Part shown: one piece after another, positions 24,300-37,228 of the stretch
How positions within the stretch are numbered: position 1 is the stretch's first letter
Layout of the letters: every line of letters starts with the position of its first letter
From: Sordaria brevicollis
Lineage: Eukaryota; Ascomycota; Sordariomycetes; Sordariales; Sordariaceae
Assembly (NCBI GenBank): GCA_033439795.1
Contig: JAUTDP010000011.1
Location: forward strand, 1,488,001-1,552,000
Length of the DNA stretch: 64,000 nucleotides
Reading direction: 5' to 3'
Made by a program: the position numbers and the translations under genes
The notes under the pieces: generated by a model
What the model was told of the DNA's origin: nothing
The model's database searches: none
The model's input: the letters and a program-made list of their open reading frames with translations, nothing else

Positions 24300-26420
24300 A
24301 ACCGTTAAAACGAAGACGAAGATAAAAGTAATAAAGAAAATAAGGTTATAAATAATAGATTAGTTATATATTTTATTCGAACTTTAGTAATAATAACTTT
24401 AAATAATTCTATTCTTATAAATATACGAAATATTAGGGATATATACGAACTTATCGAAATTACAACCCGGTATAGCAAACGGTAGTATGAATTCCTATAT
24501 AAGGCGGCATTAACTACTATTACTAGTAATCTTCGGGTATAGAAGGTATTTCAAAATTAAGTTCGTATAGACTTTAGTCCTTCGTAAGTATTATTATTTC
24601 GAAAATCTTTAATAAATAGTTTAAGTATTAGTATTCTTAGTGTTAGCGCTCCTAGTATTAACGGCTAGGAAGACGACGATATCGATATGGATAAAAATAA
24701 CGCCGATTTAGAAAATAAAGAAGGTAGTATAATCGTAGTTATAATATTTATAAACCTTCTTAAGCGAGTAAGAGATTATATATATAAAGCCTTACGATTA
24801 AATATTTATTTGGGCGTATATTATAATCGTATTTACATCGAGTACGGTCTTCCTAGATTGCTGAACGTAATGCTAGAGGAAAAATATTATTTGTAAATTA
24901 TAACCTTTAAATTTAAGTCTTGGTATTTCCGTATATATCGGGTATTGTAAATATAGCCGGTTTAATATACGTGATTTATAAGTATTGAAAATTTATTATA
25001 TAAAACCCGGCCCATATAAGTCGATAATAATGTTTAAATATTAATATTAATAATAACGATAATTTAAACGTTTAAAAGTAATAGCCTAGATAATTAATAA
25101 TTATAATATCGAAAAATAGATCTTTAAATAAGAACGTATTATTTATACAGTTCGATTCGGTATATTAAATTTATTTTGTATTAACAACCCCGAATTAATT
25201 ATTTAGTTCCGCAATATAGCCAAGGAAAATCTTAGTCTTTTCGAAACTTTATTTTACCGTAAAGATAAATAGCGCTTAAGATTAACAATTAATACGGTTA
25301 AAGAAGAGTAGGAATTCGATATCCTAGCCGCGGCCATTAAGATTTATATTCGGCCTTCTATAACCGGGAAGTTCCTAAAGGCTATAATACGTAGAATAAA
25401 ATACCCTATTACCGGTCCCGGTTAGTATTTAATTATATTTTTACGTTTAATAACTAATAATTTCCGCTATGCTTTGTCTTGTGCGTGCGAATTAGATTAC
25501 AATATGCGGATTTTGAGATTCGTTTTTAGTATTTTGTAATATAGCGATTAATTGTTATTTTTAAATAGGTACGTAAATACCGATATATTTATATAGTTCG
25601 GTGCGTTATTTTATTTATTATACCTTGTATACTTATATTCCCTTTCCTACTTTGCTTTTCCTAATTTTACCCTACCGGATACCTTCCTAGTTAATATTAT
25701 TATATATTAAATAAGGGAATTATTTATTATAGGATCTCCTTTATCTTTATTATTTAAATAGAAGTATAAGTCCTATTTTATACTATAATAGTACGTAAAT
25801 ACTACGTATTTACTTAGTAAATATAATATATTTATATATTTAATATCGTTAGGTAAACGATAGGTAAATAATATTATAAATCGGCTAAGAATCGCCGGAG
25901 ATTCCTCTAAATCCTATAAAAATGGATAGAATACCGTTGGATTATTAATGCCTACCCTTTTTTTCGTATTCTTCGCATTGATTATTTATTTCTTTAATCC
26001 CGATACCGGAAAAGATTCGAGAAATATACTAATTAGGACCTTTTAGGGGGTATTATAGTACTTTTAAGCGCTACGTCTTCTATATTAGTAATTATATTAG
26101 GTATTATAATAGTATTAATATAGGCCGTATCGATTATATTTTCTTCTATAAATAAAAATAATATAATGAACGTTATATATTCCTTATACTAATTAAAATA
26201 ATAATAACGGATCGAATCTTTACGAGCTTTAAACTCCCTATTATTAAGGAAATTAATAAAATATTAATTATTAATTTATTTAGCGTTCGAATAGAAAAGG
26301 TCTATATTATTAATGTGTCGAAGGTTTATAAACGCGGCCGTTACGGTAGCGGTAGCGGTATTTATTAATTAAAGTAAGTATTAGTAATTTAGGATATTAT
26401 TTGGCTTTAATAGTAAGAAT
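24300..26420 (+). pseudogene. second ORF of family B (B1 copy), unrecognised
   Basis: I do not recognise this protein, but its reality is supported by three independent copies (here; 30620-32690 minus; 50990-53036 minus) whose differences are mostly RIP-type. Segments legible in all three are an acidic N terminus (NEDEDEDNEEN-like), a Ser/Ala linker near 24640, a block near 24750-24895 (PKRIRDYIYKALRLNIYLG-like), a block near 25050-25530 (RNIAKENLSLFETLFYRK-like) and a C-terminal block near 26060-26400 (TNIGRIDYIFFYE-like). These lie in different frames, so the gene has introns or indels. The piece 24687-24896 is stop-free only by chance of mutation. By position it is the transposase's partner ORF. 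Confidence 0.6.
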
Positions 26421-26429
26421 TGTTTGCGA

Positions 26430-26604
26430 GTATTTTTTTTAACTACTTTATTATAATATACTAATATTATAGTATTTAAAAATTCTATATAACGTAAAAT
26501 TAATATATTAAGGTATTTATTCGTATATCCCCGTTTATATACCATATACGCTATATAGAGCGGTTAAAGCGTAAGGATATTGGAAATTTTACCGTTATCG
26601 GTAA

Positions 26605-26637
<33 letters not shown>

Positions 26638-27369
26638 TATAATAATAATAGTAATATATATATAATTAGGTTTATTACATAATTAATTAGTATTCGTCCC
26701 TATTTAATACTTTTTACTTAATATAGCGCTTTATCTTCTAATTATTAATATATTAATAACGTATCGCGTTAAATTAATTAATTATAATTATAATAAACAT
26801 CGTTATTATTACGTCGTAAATAATTAAAAGATTTTTAGCCCGGCGTATAGTACTAGGCAGCCGAACGAAGTAGCCGGGGTATAGTACCGGGAATACCGGG
26901 CGCCGATCCGGGTATTAGACCGGAATAAAGCGTAATAAGCGCTAGCGGTAGGGCGGGCGGTAAGCGAAGTAAACCGTACGTTAAATAGGCGGTAAGTAAT
27001 TAAATAGGCGGGTAGCGGCGGGTAGACTAGATTGTAAGTAGTTCTATAAATAAATATACGTCGTTTGCAACTTCCTTTACCTTTTTTTTTATTTTACCTT
27101 AATACGAACCTTAGACCGGCCTGTATGCGGTCGTATGTAGGCCGATAGGGATTCTTTTTTTCTAGTAGGGATTAATTTTCTGGCTTGTAGTAGATCAGTA
27201 GCAATCCCCGCCCATTTTGCCTATAGACTTCTTAACGGTTATTGCGCTCTTAACGGTTAAGACCTATTAATAGTAGTAGGACGGTTAACTTATGTTAATG
27301 GTTGAAACCTACTAACTGTATCTTAACGATCGTTTAGTAGTTTCTCGGGGTGGGGGGTCCGCGGCTAAG
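26430..27369. repeat. B1 right subterminal region and terminal inverted repeat
   Basis: Non-coding end of B1. In reverse complement it aligns with the left ends of B2 (from 29645) and B3 (from 32694). The last bases give the TIR CTTAGCCGCGGACCCCC on the minus strand, followed inward by AACCGTT motifs. An imperfect GC-rich repeat field lies at about 26870-27030. No gene is seen. Confidence 0.75.
26607..26651 (+). repeat. AAT microsatellite
   Basis: A run of AAT/TAA triplets with small interruptions in the subterminal region of B1. A shorter TTA run lies at the equivalent place in B2 near 30395-30413. Confidence 0.9.
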
Positions 27370-29644
27370 TTTATTTAATTTAAAAATATCCTTTCCTTAT
27401 ATTATTTTTACTATTTCCGCTTCGTATCTTTCGTCGTTATTTTATATTTTAGTATTTATTACTTCGCTTTTCTCCTTTAACTTTTTTTCCAATATAAAAC
27501 GAATTCTTCTATTATATTTATAAATTCTTTATTAAATTTATTAAATATAAATTCTAATTCCTTTTTTAAATTAATCTTTACTAAAACCGAAATCCGTTAT
27601 AACGCCGCCTTTTATACCTTTTTTATATTTATTAAATTCTAATTATAATTTTCTTTTATTTCCGCTTTTTTAACCTTTTTTCTAATATAAACTTAAATTT
27701 TTTAAAAATAATAATCCGAACCGATTTATTCGTATTATTACGCCCCTTAATATTTAATCTCGATTTTTAATATTATTTATATATAATCGATTATCCTATT
27801 TCTCTCTTTTCGTATTACGTTATTTATATAAATCGGCTCCTTTTTAGGGGTAACGAACTATATACGCTACCGTCGTACCTATATAAAGAGTCTTTCGGCT
27901 TTTAAATTAATTTTATTCTCTAAATCCCAATTAGAATAATAGAAGTTAGAATTTCTAATAATTACAATTTAATATTTTATTAGGGGTTTTTCTTCGAAGA
28001 ATTTAAAGAAGGGAAACCTTTATTCGTTTTTTAATATTTTATATATTTTAATAAAGGAATAAATCGAATAAATAATTAATAATTCTTTTAAATTCTTAAA
28101 CGTCATAAAAGCCTAATTTTTTTTAAATATAAAAATTTAAATTTTTAAAGTTTTATTTCTTATTTATATAAATAACCGCCCTCTTCTTTTTTAAATAATC
28201 TACCCTAATATATTTATTACTTCGTAAATGATAAATATCTTCGTTTAAATTCCTATCCGGTTTTTAAATTATTATAATATTATAAATCTCCTCCTATTCG
28301 AATAATAATTTCCCTCTTTCGTATAATTTCCTTATATTTTAATAAAATATTTTTAATTAAATTATTAATTATTCTATAAAGGAATATCTTTTAACCCCGT
28401 AGGCAAAATAGGAATAGGAATCTTTTCCTTCTAAATAATTAGTCTAATAGCGGCGATTAAATTAACGCCGCTCTAAATACTTAAACCCTAAAAATTTATA
28501 AATATATTTATTAAGCCTTTAACCGCTAACTTCGGTTTAATAAAGGGCCTATTAATCCGCTTATAAATATAATTTCTATTTCTACTTTTAAATTCCCTCT
28601 TATAAATAATAATAATATAAGTAGTAGGGGGGGTATTAAGGAAATCGATATCTTTATTATCCTCTACCGCTACCGGTTTTAATATAATGCTTTTTTTAAA
28701 ATTCTTCTAATACGTAAAAGGGCGTAGCCTTTTAATATATTTTATAATAGCCTTTATAATAATTTTTTTAAAAATAGGGTATACCTTCTTTTCGAAGGCG
28801 TAATACCTATATTTTTTATATAGAGCGTAGAAAATTAATAATTTATTTTTATTAAATAGGTAATTCGTTTCTTTAAAATAGTCTTTATTATATTTATCCT
28901 TATTATAGCATTTATAAACGTTAATATTATAATAGAATTTCTTTAAATATTCTACGCCCTAATAAATAAAATATTATTAAATATTAATCGAAGAAGTAAA
29001 CGGTTTATAAATATACGCGCTACCCTCCTAAAGGAAGAATCCTTTATAAAAAGTTTCGACTACCTTTATAATTATAACCTCTATTATAAAGAATCTTCTA
29101 TTTTCGCTAATTCTCTTCTTCTATAGGCGTACTTTAATAATAAAAGCGGTCGGGTTCGCCTATTATATTTTATAAATAATATCCTCTATCCTTATATATT
29201 CGGCGATATTCGCCTAAAGGAACCCGTTAACGATTAATATAATAATATTTAAAAATACGAATACTTTTTCGCTAAAAGTTTTCTTAGCCCAAATTTAATA
29301 TTATTAATATTATTCGTATATAATATTATCGAATATAATTTTATAATTTTTAATTGTAAATAATTTTATAATAATTCGTACGATATTAGGGGTGCCGATT
29401 TTTAAATTGCAAAATATTTTCTCGATTTGAATTTTAATTTCTTTATTCGTCCGCTTCGAATATTAAATATCGATTATAATACTTCGAATAAAGAAAGTAT
29501 AATCGTAATTAATAAAGAATATTTTCGGGGGGGGGGTAATAATTATAATATATTAAAGAATAAACCCGGTTTTAGGAAAAGCGTCCTTTATAATTTTAGC
29601 CTATATTTTTAATACCTCTTTAACGTTCTTTTATAATTCCTATA
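27370..29644 (-). mobile_element. truncated LINE fragment D2 (relative of D)
   Basis: Reverse-complement relative of LINE D covering about 17738-20010 of that copy: the end of ORF1, the zinc-knuckle region (near 28880-28960) and most of the endonuclease. Matches are easy to see, for example 27370-27500 against 19880-20000. It is flanked exactly by B ends on both sides (TIR of B1 at 27369, TIR of B2 at 29645), so it is probably the older DNA into which both B copies inserted. The small stop-free piece at 29427-29612 is part of it. Confidence 0.8.
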
Positions 29645-30600
29645 CTTAGCCGCGGACCCCCTACCCCGAGAAACCATAAAACGATCGTTAAAGCACGGTT
29701 AAGAAATTTCAACTATTAATATAAGTTAACCGTCCTACTATTATTAATAGGTCTTAACCGTTGGGAGCGCAATAACCGTTAGGAAATCTATAGGCGAAGC
29801 GGTCGGGGATTGGCTAGGACTACTGCCGATCTGCTACAAGCTAAAAAATTGATCCCTGCCAGTAAAAAAAGAATCCCTATCGGCCTATATACAGGCTGTA
29901 GGCTACAGGTCGCGGGCGGGCACTAGGACAGAAAAAAAGGTTAGGGGAAGTCGCGAACGACGTACATTTGTCTACGGAGCTACCTACAATCCAGTCTACC
30001 CGCCGCCCGCCCACCCAACTACCTACCGCCCACCCAATGCACGGTCCACCTCGCCGCCCACCTTACCGCCCACCCTACTACGCCCTACACCTACGCCTAC
30101 ACCCCGGCGCCCGGCCCAACGCCCGGCCCAGCGCCCGGTCCAGCACCCGGAAATCCCGGTATTCCCGGCACTATACTCCCGGCACTACGTGCCGGACTAG
30201 GAATCTTTCGATTGCTTACAATATAATAGGGACAATATTCACTATAGCTTATAGTCAATTAATCGAATACGATGCGCCATCGATGCATTAGGCAGAGGGT
30301 ACTAAACGGGGACGAGGGCATTGAATAGGGACGAATACCAACCAACTATACAATGAACCTAATTGCATATAGACTACTAGTACTATTATAACTATTTTTA
30401 TTATTATTATTAGCTTACCGATAACAGTGGAATCTCTAATATCCTTACGCTCTAACCGCTCCGTACAATACTATATACGTTTAATATTAAATAGGAGGGG
30501 GATACACGAATAAATGCTTCAATATATTAATCTTATATTATACGGAATTCTGAATACTACAGAAAATATTAGTATATTATAATATATAGTTAAGAAAGAC
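29645..30600. repeat. B2 left subterminal region and TIR
   Basis: TIR followed by AACCGTT motifs near 29757 and 29774 and by a C-rich field of imperfect repeats at 29995-30160, including 12-mers of the type GCCCGGCCCAGC. The 107-codon stop-free stretch at 29968-30291 is a product of this repeat and not a gene. RIP is weaker here than in the second ORF. Confidence 0.75.
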
Positions 30601-30619
30601 ACTTACAAATACTCCTTAC

Positions 30620-32690
30620 TATTAAAGTTAAATAATATCCTAAATTACCAACACCTACTTTAGCTAGTGAATACCGCCGCTACAATGGCCGCGTTCATAA
30701 ACCTTTAATATATTAATAATATAAACTTTCTTTATTCGAACCCTCGATAATCCGATAATTAATATCTCATTAATTTCCTCGATAATAAAGAGTTCAAGGC
30801 TCGTAAGCACTCGATCCGTAATTATCATCTTAATTAGTATAAGGAATATACGCCGCTCGTTATACTACTTTTACTCATAGAAGAAGATATAATCGATACG
30901 GCCTATATTAGTACCGTCGTAATACCTAATATAATTACCAATATAGAAGATATAGCGCCTAAGAGTACTATAATACCCCTAAATAATTTTAATTAATATA
31001 TTTCCGTATTAAAATATTCGGGTTTCCGACGTCGGGATTAGAAAAGTAAATAAAATGTAGATAATAAATGCGAAAAGTACGAAGAAAGGGGTGGGTATTA
31101 ATAATTTAATAGTATTCCGTCTATTTTTACGGGATTTTGGTATTATCTCCGGCGATTTATAATATTATTTACCTAACGATATTTAAACGTATAGGCACAT
31201 TATATTTGCCTAGTAAATGCGTTATATTATAGCGCGGAACGGGACTTAGGCCTTTACTCGAGTAATAAAGACAAGGGAGATCCTATAATAAATATCTCCT
31301 TAGTCCTAAGGTGGGCGAGGGCAAATCGGTATACGATGGCATTAGCTGGGAGGGTGTCCGGTAGGGTGGGATTGGGAATATAAGTTAGTATACGAATTGT
31401 ACGTACCTATTTAAGAATAATAACTATTCACTATACTATAAAGTACTAGGAACGAATTTCAAAATCCGTATATTATAATTTAATTCGCACGTACGGGATA
31501 AGGCACGGCGGAAATCGTTAATTATAAATCGTAAGGAAATAGCAAAATATTAGCCGGGACTTATAATAAGGTACTTAGTCCTACGTATTATAGCCTTTAG
31601 AAACTTTCCGATTACTAATGGCCGGATATAAATATTGGTAGCAACCGCTAGAATATTGAATTCCTGCTCTTCTTTAATTGTATTAATCGGTGTTAATCCT
31701 ATACGCTGCTTATCTTCGCGGTAGAATAGTATTTCGAAAAGATTGGGATTTTCCTTAGCTATATTGCGGAGTTAAGCGGTTAATTTGGGATTACTAATAA
31801 AGAATAAATTTAGAACGCTAAATTATACAATATAAATAATGCGCTTTTGCTCAAGAATTTATTTTTCGACATTATAGCCGTTAGTTATCTAGGCTATTGC
31901 TTTCAATCGTTTAAATTATCGTTATTAATATTAATTTTCAAATATTATCGTCGCCTTATATAGGCCGGGTTTTTATACACTAAATTTGCGGTACCTATAG
32001 GTTACGTATATATCGGATCGGGTATATCCACTATCCTAATTACATTATAGTACCTAATATATATAATACTAAGATAAATTCAAAGGTAATTTATAAATAA
32101 TATTTTTCCTCTAGCATTATATTTAATAATCTAGGAGGATTATATTCAACGTAAATACGATTATAATATACGCTAAAATAGATATTCGGTCGTAAGGCCT
32201 TATATATATAATTTCTTATTCGCTTAGGAAGGTTTACAAGTATTGTAGTTGCGATTATACCACCCTCCTCGTTTTCTAGATCGGCGTTATTTTTATTTAT
32301 ATCGATACCGTTGTCTTTTTAACCGCTAGCACTAGGCGTGCTAGCACTGGGAGCACTAGCATTAGGGCCGCTTATCGAAGATCTTCGAGATAATAATACT
32401 TGTAAAGGTTTAGATTGGGAATCTATACGAGTTCGATTCTAAAATACCTTCTACGCTCGAGGATTACTGGTAATAGCCGCTAAGGCTACTTTATATAAGA
32501 ATTTATACTAATATTTATTATATTTGGTTATAATTTTAATAAGTTTGTATGCATCCTTGGTGTTGCGTGTATTTATTAGAATGGAGTTATTTAAAGCTAT
32601 TATTATAAGAGTTCGAACAAAATATATAACCAGTTTATTATTTACTACATTATTCTCTTTATTATCTTCGTCTTCGTTTTCGTTTTAACG
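30620..32690 (-). pseudogene. second ORF of family B (B2 copy), unrecognised
   Basis: Minus-strand copy of the gene described at 24300-26420. The acidic N terminus is near 32690-32640, and a Ser/Ala-rich linker near 32390-32310 reads as repeated APSAS-like residues (LGASGPNASAPSASTPSA type), clearer here than in B1. The C-terminal block is at about 30960-30650. RIP stops occur throughout. This copy helps to infer which stops are mutations. Confidence 0.6.
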
Positions 32691-33244
32691 GTTCTAAGCC
32701 GCGGACCCCCTACCCCGAGAAACCATAGAACGATCGTTAAAATACGGTAAATAAATTTCAACTATTAATATAAGTTAACCGTCCTACTATTATTAATAAG
32801 TTTTAACCGTTGGGAGTGCAACAACCGTTGGGAGGTCTGTAGGCGAAGTGGGCGGGGACTGGCTGGGACTGTTGCCGATCTGCTGCAGGCTAGAAAATTA
32901 ATCCCTGCTAGCAAAAAAAGAATCCCTATCTAGCCTGCAGGCTGCAGGTCGCGGGCATGCGGGCACTAGGATAAAAAAAAGGTTAAGGGAAGTTGCGAGC
33001 GATGTACATTTATCTACGGAGCTACTTGCAGTCCAGTCCACCCGCCGCCGCCCGCCCACCTAGCTGCTTGCCGCCCACCCTAGCGTACGGTCTACCCTGC
33101 CGCCTATCCGGCACCCTAGCGCCTGTACTTGGTCTAGCGCCGCCCCGGCGCCCGGTATTTCCGGCACTGTACCGCTTCGCTCGGTTCCCCGGCGCGTACG
33201 GCGCTGCGTGCCGGTCCGGAAATTGCTTGCCTGCGATGCTAGCT

Positions 33245-33298
33245 GGTGCTGGTGTTGGTGCTGGTGCTGGTGCTGGTGTTGGTGCTGGTGTTGGTGCT
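33245..33298 (+). repeat. hexamer minisatellite (GGTGCT/GGTGTT)
   Basis: Nine units of GGTGCT or GGTGTT in tandem in the B3 left end, full of TpG and thus not RIP-mutated. I do not see it at the matching place in B1 or B2. Confidence 0.9.
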
Positions 33299-33540
33299 GT
33301 CTACTCTGTAATTAATTGAATTATTGTGCTGCAGCGATGTAAGTAATTAAGAAGAAAAAGAGGAGGACGAAGCGCTGCATAGTATGGAATAGGGACGAAT
33401 ACAAACCATGCGACGAACCTTATTTGATTGCACTAATGTAGAATGCTGTTGCTGCTGTTAGAACGGTGGAATCTCCGATGTACCGAGTGCCTAGATATAA
33501 TACTAGACGACAAGAGGGGGAAATGCCTCAATGTATTGAT

Positions 33541-33548
33541 CTTGCGTC
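33541..33548 (+). repeat. target site duplication left of element E
   Basis: CTTGCGTC here corresponds to CTTGCGTT at 50906-50913. Six bases are exact, and eight match with one C/T difference that RIP could explain. B1 and B2 show the uninterrupted target, as CTTATATT and a similarly mutated form. Confidence 0.75.
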
Positions 33549-33712
33549 TAGTCTCAGTTCTCAGACCTACCTACCTCCGAAACAGCACCCCCGGGCGCTG
33601 CCCCACTACCCCCACTCTAATACCCATACAATTAATTAGCGCCTAGGGATACTATTTCTACGGTAATAGGTCTGAGGCGATTTTGTGCGATTTGGCTATA
33701 GGCGATAGAAAA
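33549..33712. repeat. left terminal inverted repeat of E
   Basis: Tip TAGTCT, then a CpA-containing, little-mutated stretch ending in the conserved block at 33688-33707. Directly inward lies the first palindrome (33713-33731). Confidence 0.7.
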
Positions 33713-33731
33713 GTACTCCTATAGGAGTAAA
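33713..33731. repeat. E palindrome, copy next to the left TIR
   Basis: GTACTCCTATAGGAGTAAA, a near-perfect inverted repeat centred on TATA. A second copy (CTCCTATAGGAATAAAC) follows at 33771-33787. They belong to a dispersed set found only in E. Confidence 0.85.
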
Positions 33732-33989
33732 TTCTACTACTCTATTAAATTTATATTTCCCTCCTATAGGAATAAACCCCAATACCTATCCTATATTAAT
33801 ATTATAATAATATTCGGTTCGTAATTACCCAATTATATTATCGTTTCTAAAAATTATTAATAATTCCTTTTAATACTTATTACAATTCCTGCCAATTTTA
33901 CCGGACCGGCTAATATTTATTTTCTATTTACCTAAATTTATATCCGAATTTTCTATTTTATATAATATATTATTATTATAAATAAGGAT

Positions 33990-36620
33990 TTATTTACCTT
34001 CGTCGTCCCTTACGCTACGTCTTATAAACGTACTTCTACTACCGAATTAAATATTAAATCTTAATAGGGTTAATAGTAATCCTAAATATTTTGCTCGTAT
34101 TATTTAAGAATTTTAGTTTAATATTTACCTTAGGGGCACTTTAAAAAACTTCCTCTATAATTAGATTAATATTATTTAAAAGGATAATCGGTTATTTAGC
34201 CCTTATATTAAATAATTAATTACCGCGCTATAAGATTAGGATATTTGCGAAATTTTCTATTATTAAAGCGTTATAATATAATTCGAAGACGAAAATGAAT
34301 TATACGAGTTTATTACACTCCGGAATAAATTTATTAATTTATTTAAATATATTAACCTCTTTTTATCCTTTACTAAGTAAAATAGCGCCTTTTATATTAA
34401 TAAATATAAACTTTATAATATTACCGATTTAAATAACGTAAATTAAATTATATCGGTTATAAAGGAATATATTAACAATTTACGCCTCTATACCCCGCGG
34501 TTATACTCCCTCCTTCTTAATTTAATGCAATATTTTCGTATATATTAACTATCGTTTATATAACGTTCGGATTACGCTTAATATATATCCCCCAAAATTT
34601 ATATAATTTTCGCTATTATTATAAATATAATTACTCCCGGGAATTCGGACTTCTTCGTATAAATAATCGGGTTGTATTTACGTAGTAATAGGGTAATTAG
34701 GCGTATATAAAATACCTTCGCTACGTTCGGCGTTTCTATATTTTATATTCGGATTATAATAATTATTAAAGATTTAATTACTAAAAGGATTGTAAATTTA
34801 ATTATTAACCCTTCTTTTTAAAGATTAAACTAATCGGGGTAGGTTAACTTTAAACGTATAATTTCTAATTTTAGCCTTATTATTATTTACGATAATTATA
34901 ATTATTTAAATATTATTTAAAATTTTAAATTAAATTGGAAAAATACGATGCGTAATTTTACTATTTATTTATTAATTAATAACCCTAATATTCGTAAACC
35001 TTTTCATCCTTAGTAATTTCGGCCGTTTATCTTATTTTAGAAGTGGTAGGTAATTTCTACTCTTATTCGGACGCTTTATACGTTCCGATCGGTTATATTA
35101 TTTTTAATTATCGATAAATTATACGTTTTATTTCCTAAGTTTTATAAGGATTTATATATATCTTCCTAATATCGCTTCCTAAAAGTGGAATAATATCGAA
35201 CGAAAAAGAATTATATCCTCTAAATTCTTATTATTAACGAAAACGAGGGAGAATTCGCCGGTATTTACCGCTTATATAATAAATTATTCTTAAACCTTCT
35301 AAATATAAACCCGGCTTAATTTAAAAATAAGCTTTTCTTTATTTATAGCGATTAGAAAACGATTTCTTATATACGCAAGATTATATCCGCCTAATTGGAT
35401 ATTTAATAATTTTATAATTATAAGTAATAGATAATTCCCATCTTTATTTTCTTTTATATTAAAATAAACTTTATTAATTTTATTTTTCGGTACTTTTAGC
35501 TATTAATCGAATAAAATGCATACGGATTCGGTAAGTTTAAGAAGATTAAAGAAATTAAAATTGAATTTTATTACAGGACGCGGCTCTTTTATAATATATT
35601 TTATTTTAGAATTATAACTTTTTTTATATATAATTTTATCGATATTTACTACTTTTAGTCTATTAATATTAATAGTAAAGGTATTAGAATTGCGCTTAAG
35701 GCTATTATCCGTATCGAAGGTCCCTTTTATATTATAAATTAAATTGTTTAAATTTGCGATAAAATATTTATACTACCGGTTTAAATTAAGAGATACCCCG
35801 ATTACGATAAATTTAATATCGATATCCGCTTTTATAGTATATATCGATATTTATATATTATACGAATTTTAATCGTTTTTATTCGCGTAGTTTAATTTAG
35901 CGATTACGGTATATTCTATTAAATAATTAATTATCTCCCCCTCTTCTTTTATAGGGGGAAGTTTATTAATTATAGATTTGAGATACTATATTTTTCGTAG
36001 TTCCTACGATTAGAGGTTATTAATTAGAAGCTTTCTATTGCTATTTTAAGGTCGGGTTTCGTTCGGTGTACTACGGCCGGTAGTAATTAGAAAGAGATTG
36101 ATTTAATTATAGAGTATATTAACCGTTCGTTTACCATTGACATTAAATATAATAAAAATTCTATTTACAATTATAAATCGACGTTTATAGAAATATTTAT
36201 TATCGGTCTATTAATTATAACCGTACGTAAAGCTTTGGAATTAAAATTTAAGAAACCTAATGGAAGTAAATATACCGTACCGTTTATTAACGTAGATATT
36301 ATTAATTATATATATATAATTTATAAAAATAACTTCGTTACTTATTAAAATAGTAGGTTAAATCCCGTCGATTTCGATGCGCCCGACTTTTAATATAACG
36401 GCTTATTAAAGTTATTATTTAGTATATTAAAATAATTTAACGATAGGGAGGTCCGACCTGAGTGTAACGAGGATTGTAAATATTTTAGATTTTCCAATAA
36501 TAAGGACGAAAATAATATAATTATATATAATTAAAATGAAAATTCGGGGGATAAAAATAATATATAAAGTTTAAATAGTAATAGTTTTAATTCCAATTCG
36601 AATTAATATATTTTCGCCCC
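33990..36620 (+). pseudogene. E ORF-a, unrecognised
   Basis: A long coding-like stretch, legible despite RIP stops. Near 34480-34720 it reads as a continuous frame containing LRLYTPRLYSLLLNLMQYFR and, further on, TPGNSDFFV and NTFATFGVSIFY. A separate block at 36180-36460 contains KALELKFKKPNGSKYTVPF and an acidic Asp/Asn/Ser-rich tail. Several frames are used, so introns or indels must exist and one or two genes are possible. No domain is recognised. Coding nature is inferred from the consistent pattern of stops at Gln and Trp positions and from amino-acid composition. Confidence 0.45.
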
Positions 36621-37228
36621 CCTACTTATATAACTATTAGTATTAAAGGCGTTTATCCCTACTTAATAGTATCGATTATATAGGTGCTTATATGTATATA
36701 TATTATTAATTCCCGTATTTCGTATATACCCGCTATATTTAATTCCTACGAAAATTACTAGCTTCGTAGTCCTAAGATTTGAAATTTTGTATTATAGTAT
36801 ATAATATAAATATTAGAATTTATTTTTACGGGAATTATTTTTAAATCTAGCCGGTAATAGGAGCTTTATATTATTAAAGTTCGGATTACTACGGTTATAA
36901 ATAAGTTTATTAAATTTGAAAAATAAATTTCGGGAATCGAATACGGATTACCGTATTAAAAAAAATAGAGTAACGCTATTTAAAAATAGTAGTTTAATTA
37001 GTTAAAAGCCTACGTTAATTATATTATAGCGCCGAATTTAATTAATTTAATTATTTAATAGCTACCGTTATTTAATTGCTATAACCGCCTTAAAAGTAGA
37101 TCCCTTAATTACGTAATTAGGGTATTTCCTTCTTTAATTTTCAAACCTTCTTTTACTTTCTTCCTTCCTCTTTCTTATAATTTACCCTTTTATAATATAC
37201 CCTTCCTACTATTATAATAAACTTCGTA

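Larger units (their letters stand above)
4777..27369 (+). mobile_element. DNA transposon family B, copy B1, interrupted three times
   Basis: B1 is a RIP-degraded copy of a TIR DNA transposon. It is given as plus because its transposase reads on that strand. Collinear with B3 in reverse orientation, it carries the AT-hook gene (minus strand, 4777-6000), a divergent promoter region, the transposase (7060-8148 and 15396-17190, plus), the second ORF (24300-26420, plus) and a subterminal region ending in the TIR CTTAGCCGCGG (read on the minus strand) at 27369. Three retroelements cut it: Gypsy A at its left limit, Gypsy C at 8149-15390 and LINE D at 17248-24213. Each break is confirmed by comparison with the uninterrupted sequence in B3. 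Confidence 0.85.
29645..32693 (-). mobile_element. DNA transposon B2 (left half of a copy split by B3)
   Basis: It starts with the TIR CTTAGCCGCGG at 29645 and carries the subterminal region and the second ORF (minus strand). It stops abruptly at TTTTAACGGTT (32693), where B3 begins. The missing remainder is found at 61535, on the far side of B3. Joining the two restores the sequence order seen inside B3 near 53036. Confidence 0.85.
32694..33548. repeat. B3 left subterminal region and TIR
   Basis: Collinear with the ends of B1 and B2 but with far less RIP; CpA and TpG are common. AACCGTTGGGAG occurs at 32804 and again at 32823. A GC-rich field lies at 33040-33230, giving a stop-free 108-codon stretch that is not a gene because the other copies do not preserve it. 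The homology ends at CTTGCG (33541-33546), where E is inserted. Confidence 0.8.

Noticed and set aside
24687..24896. A stand-alone 69-codon gene
   Set aside because: It is one exon-like block of the second ORF of B1. The matching blocks in B2 and B3 are broken by RIP stops and extend on both sides.
29968..30291. Pro/Arg-rich 107-codon frame
   Set aside because: It lies in the C-rich subterminal repeat field of B2. The equivalent places in B1 and B3 do not keep the frame.
32993..33646. Two small stop-free frames at the B3 left end
   Set aside because: They come from GC-rich subterminal DNA and the GGTGCT hexamer repeat. The second crosses the insertion boundary of E at 33547, so it cannot be an old gene.
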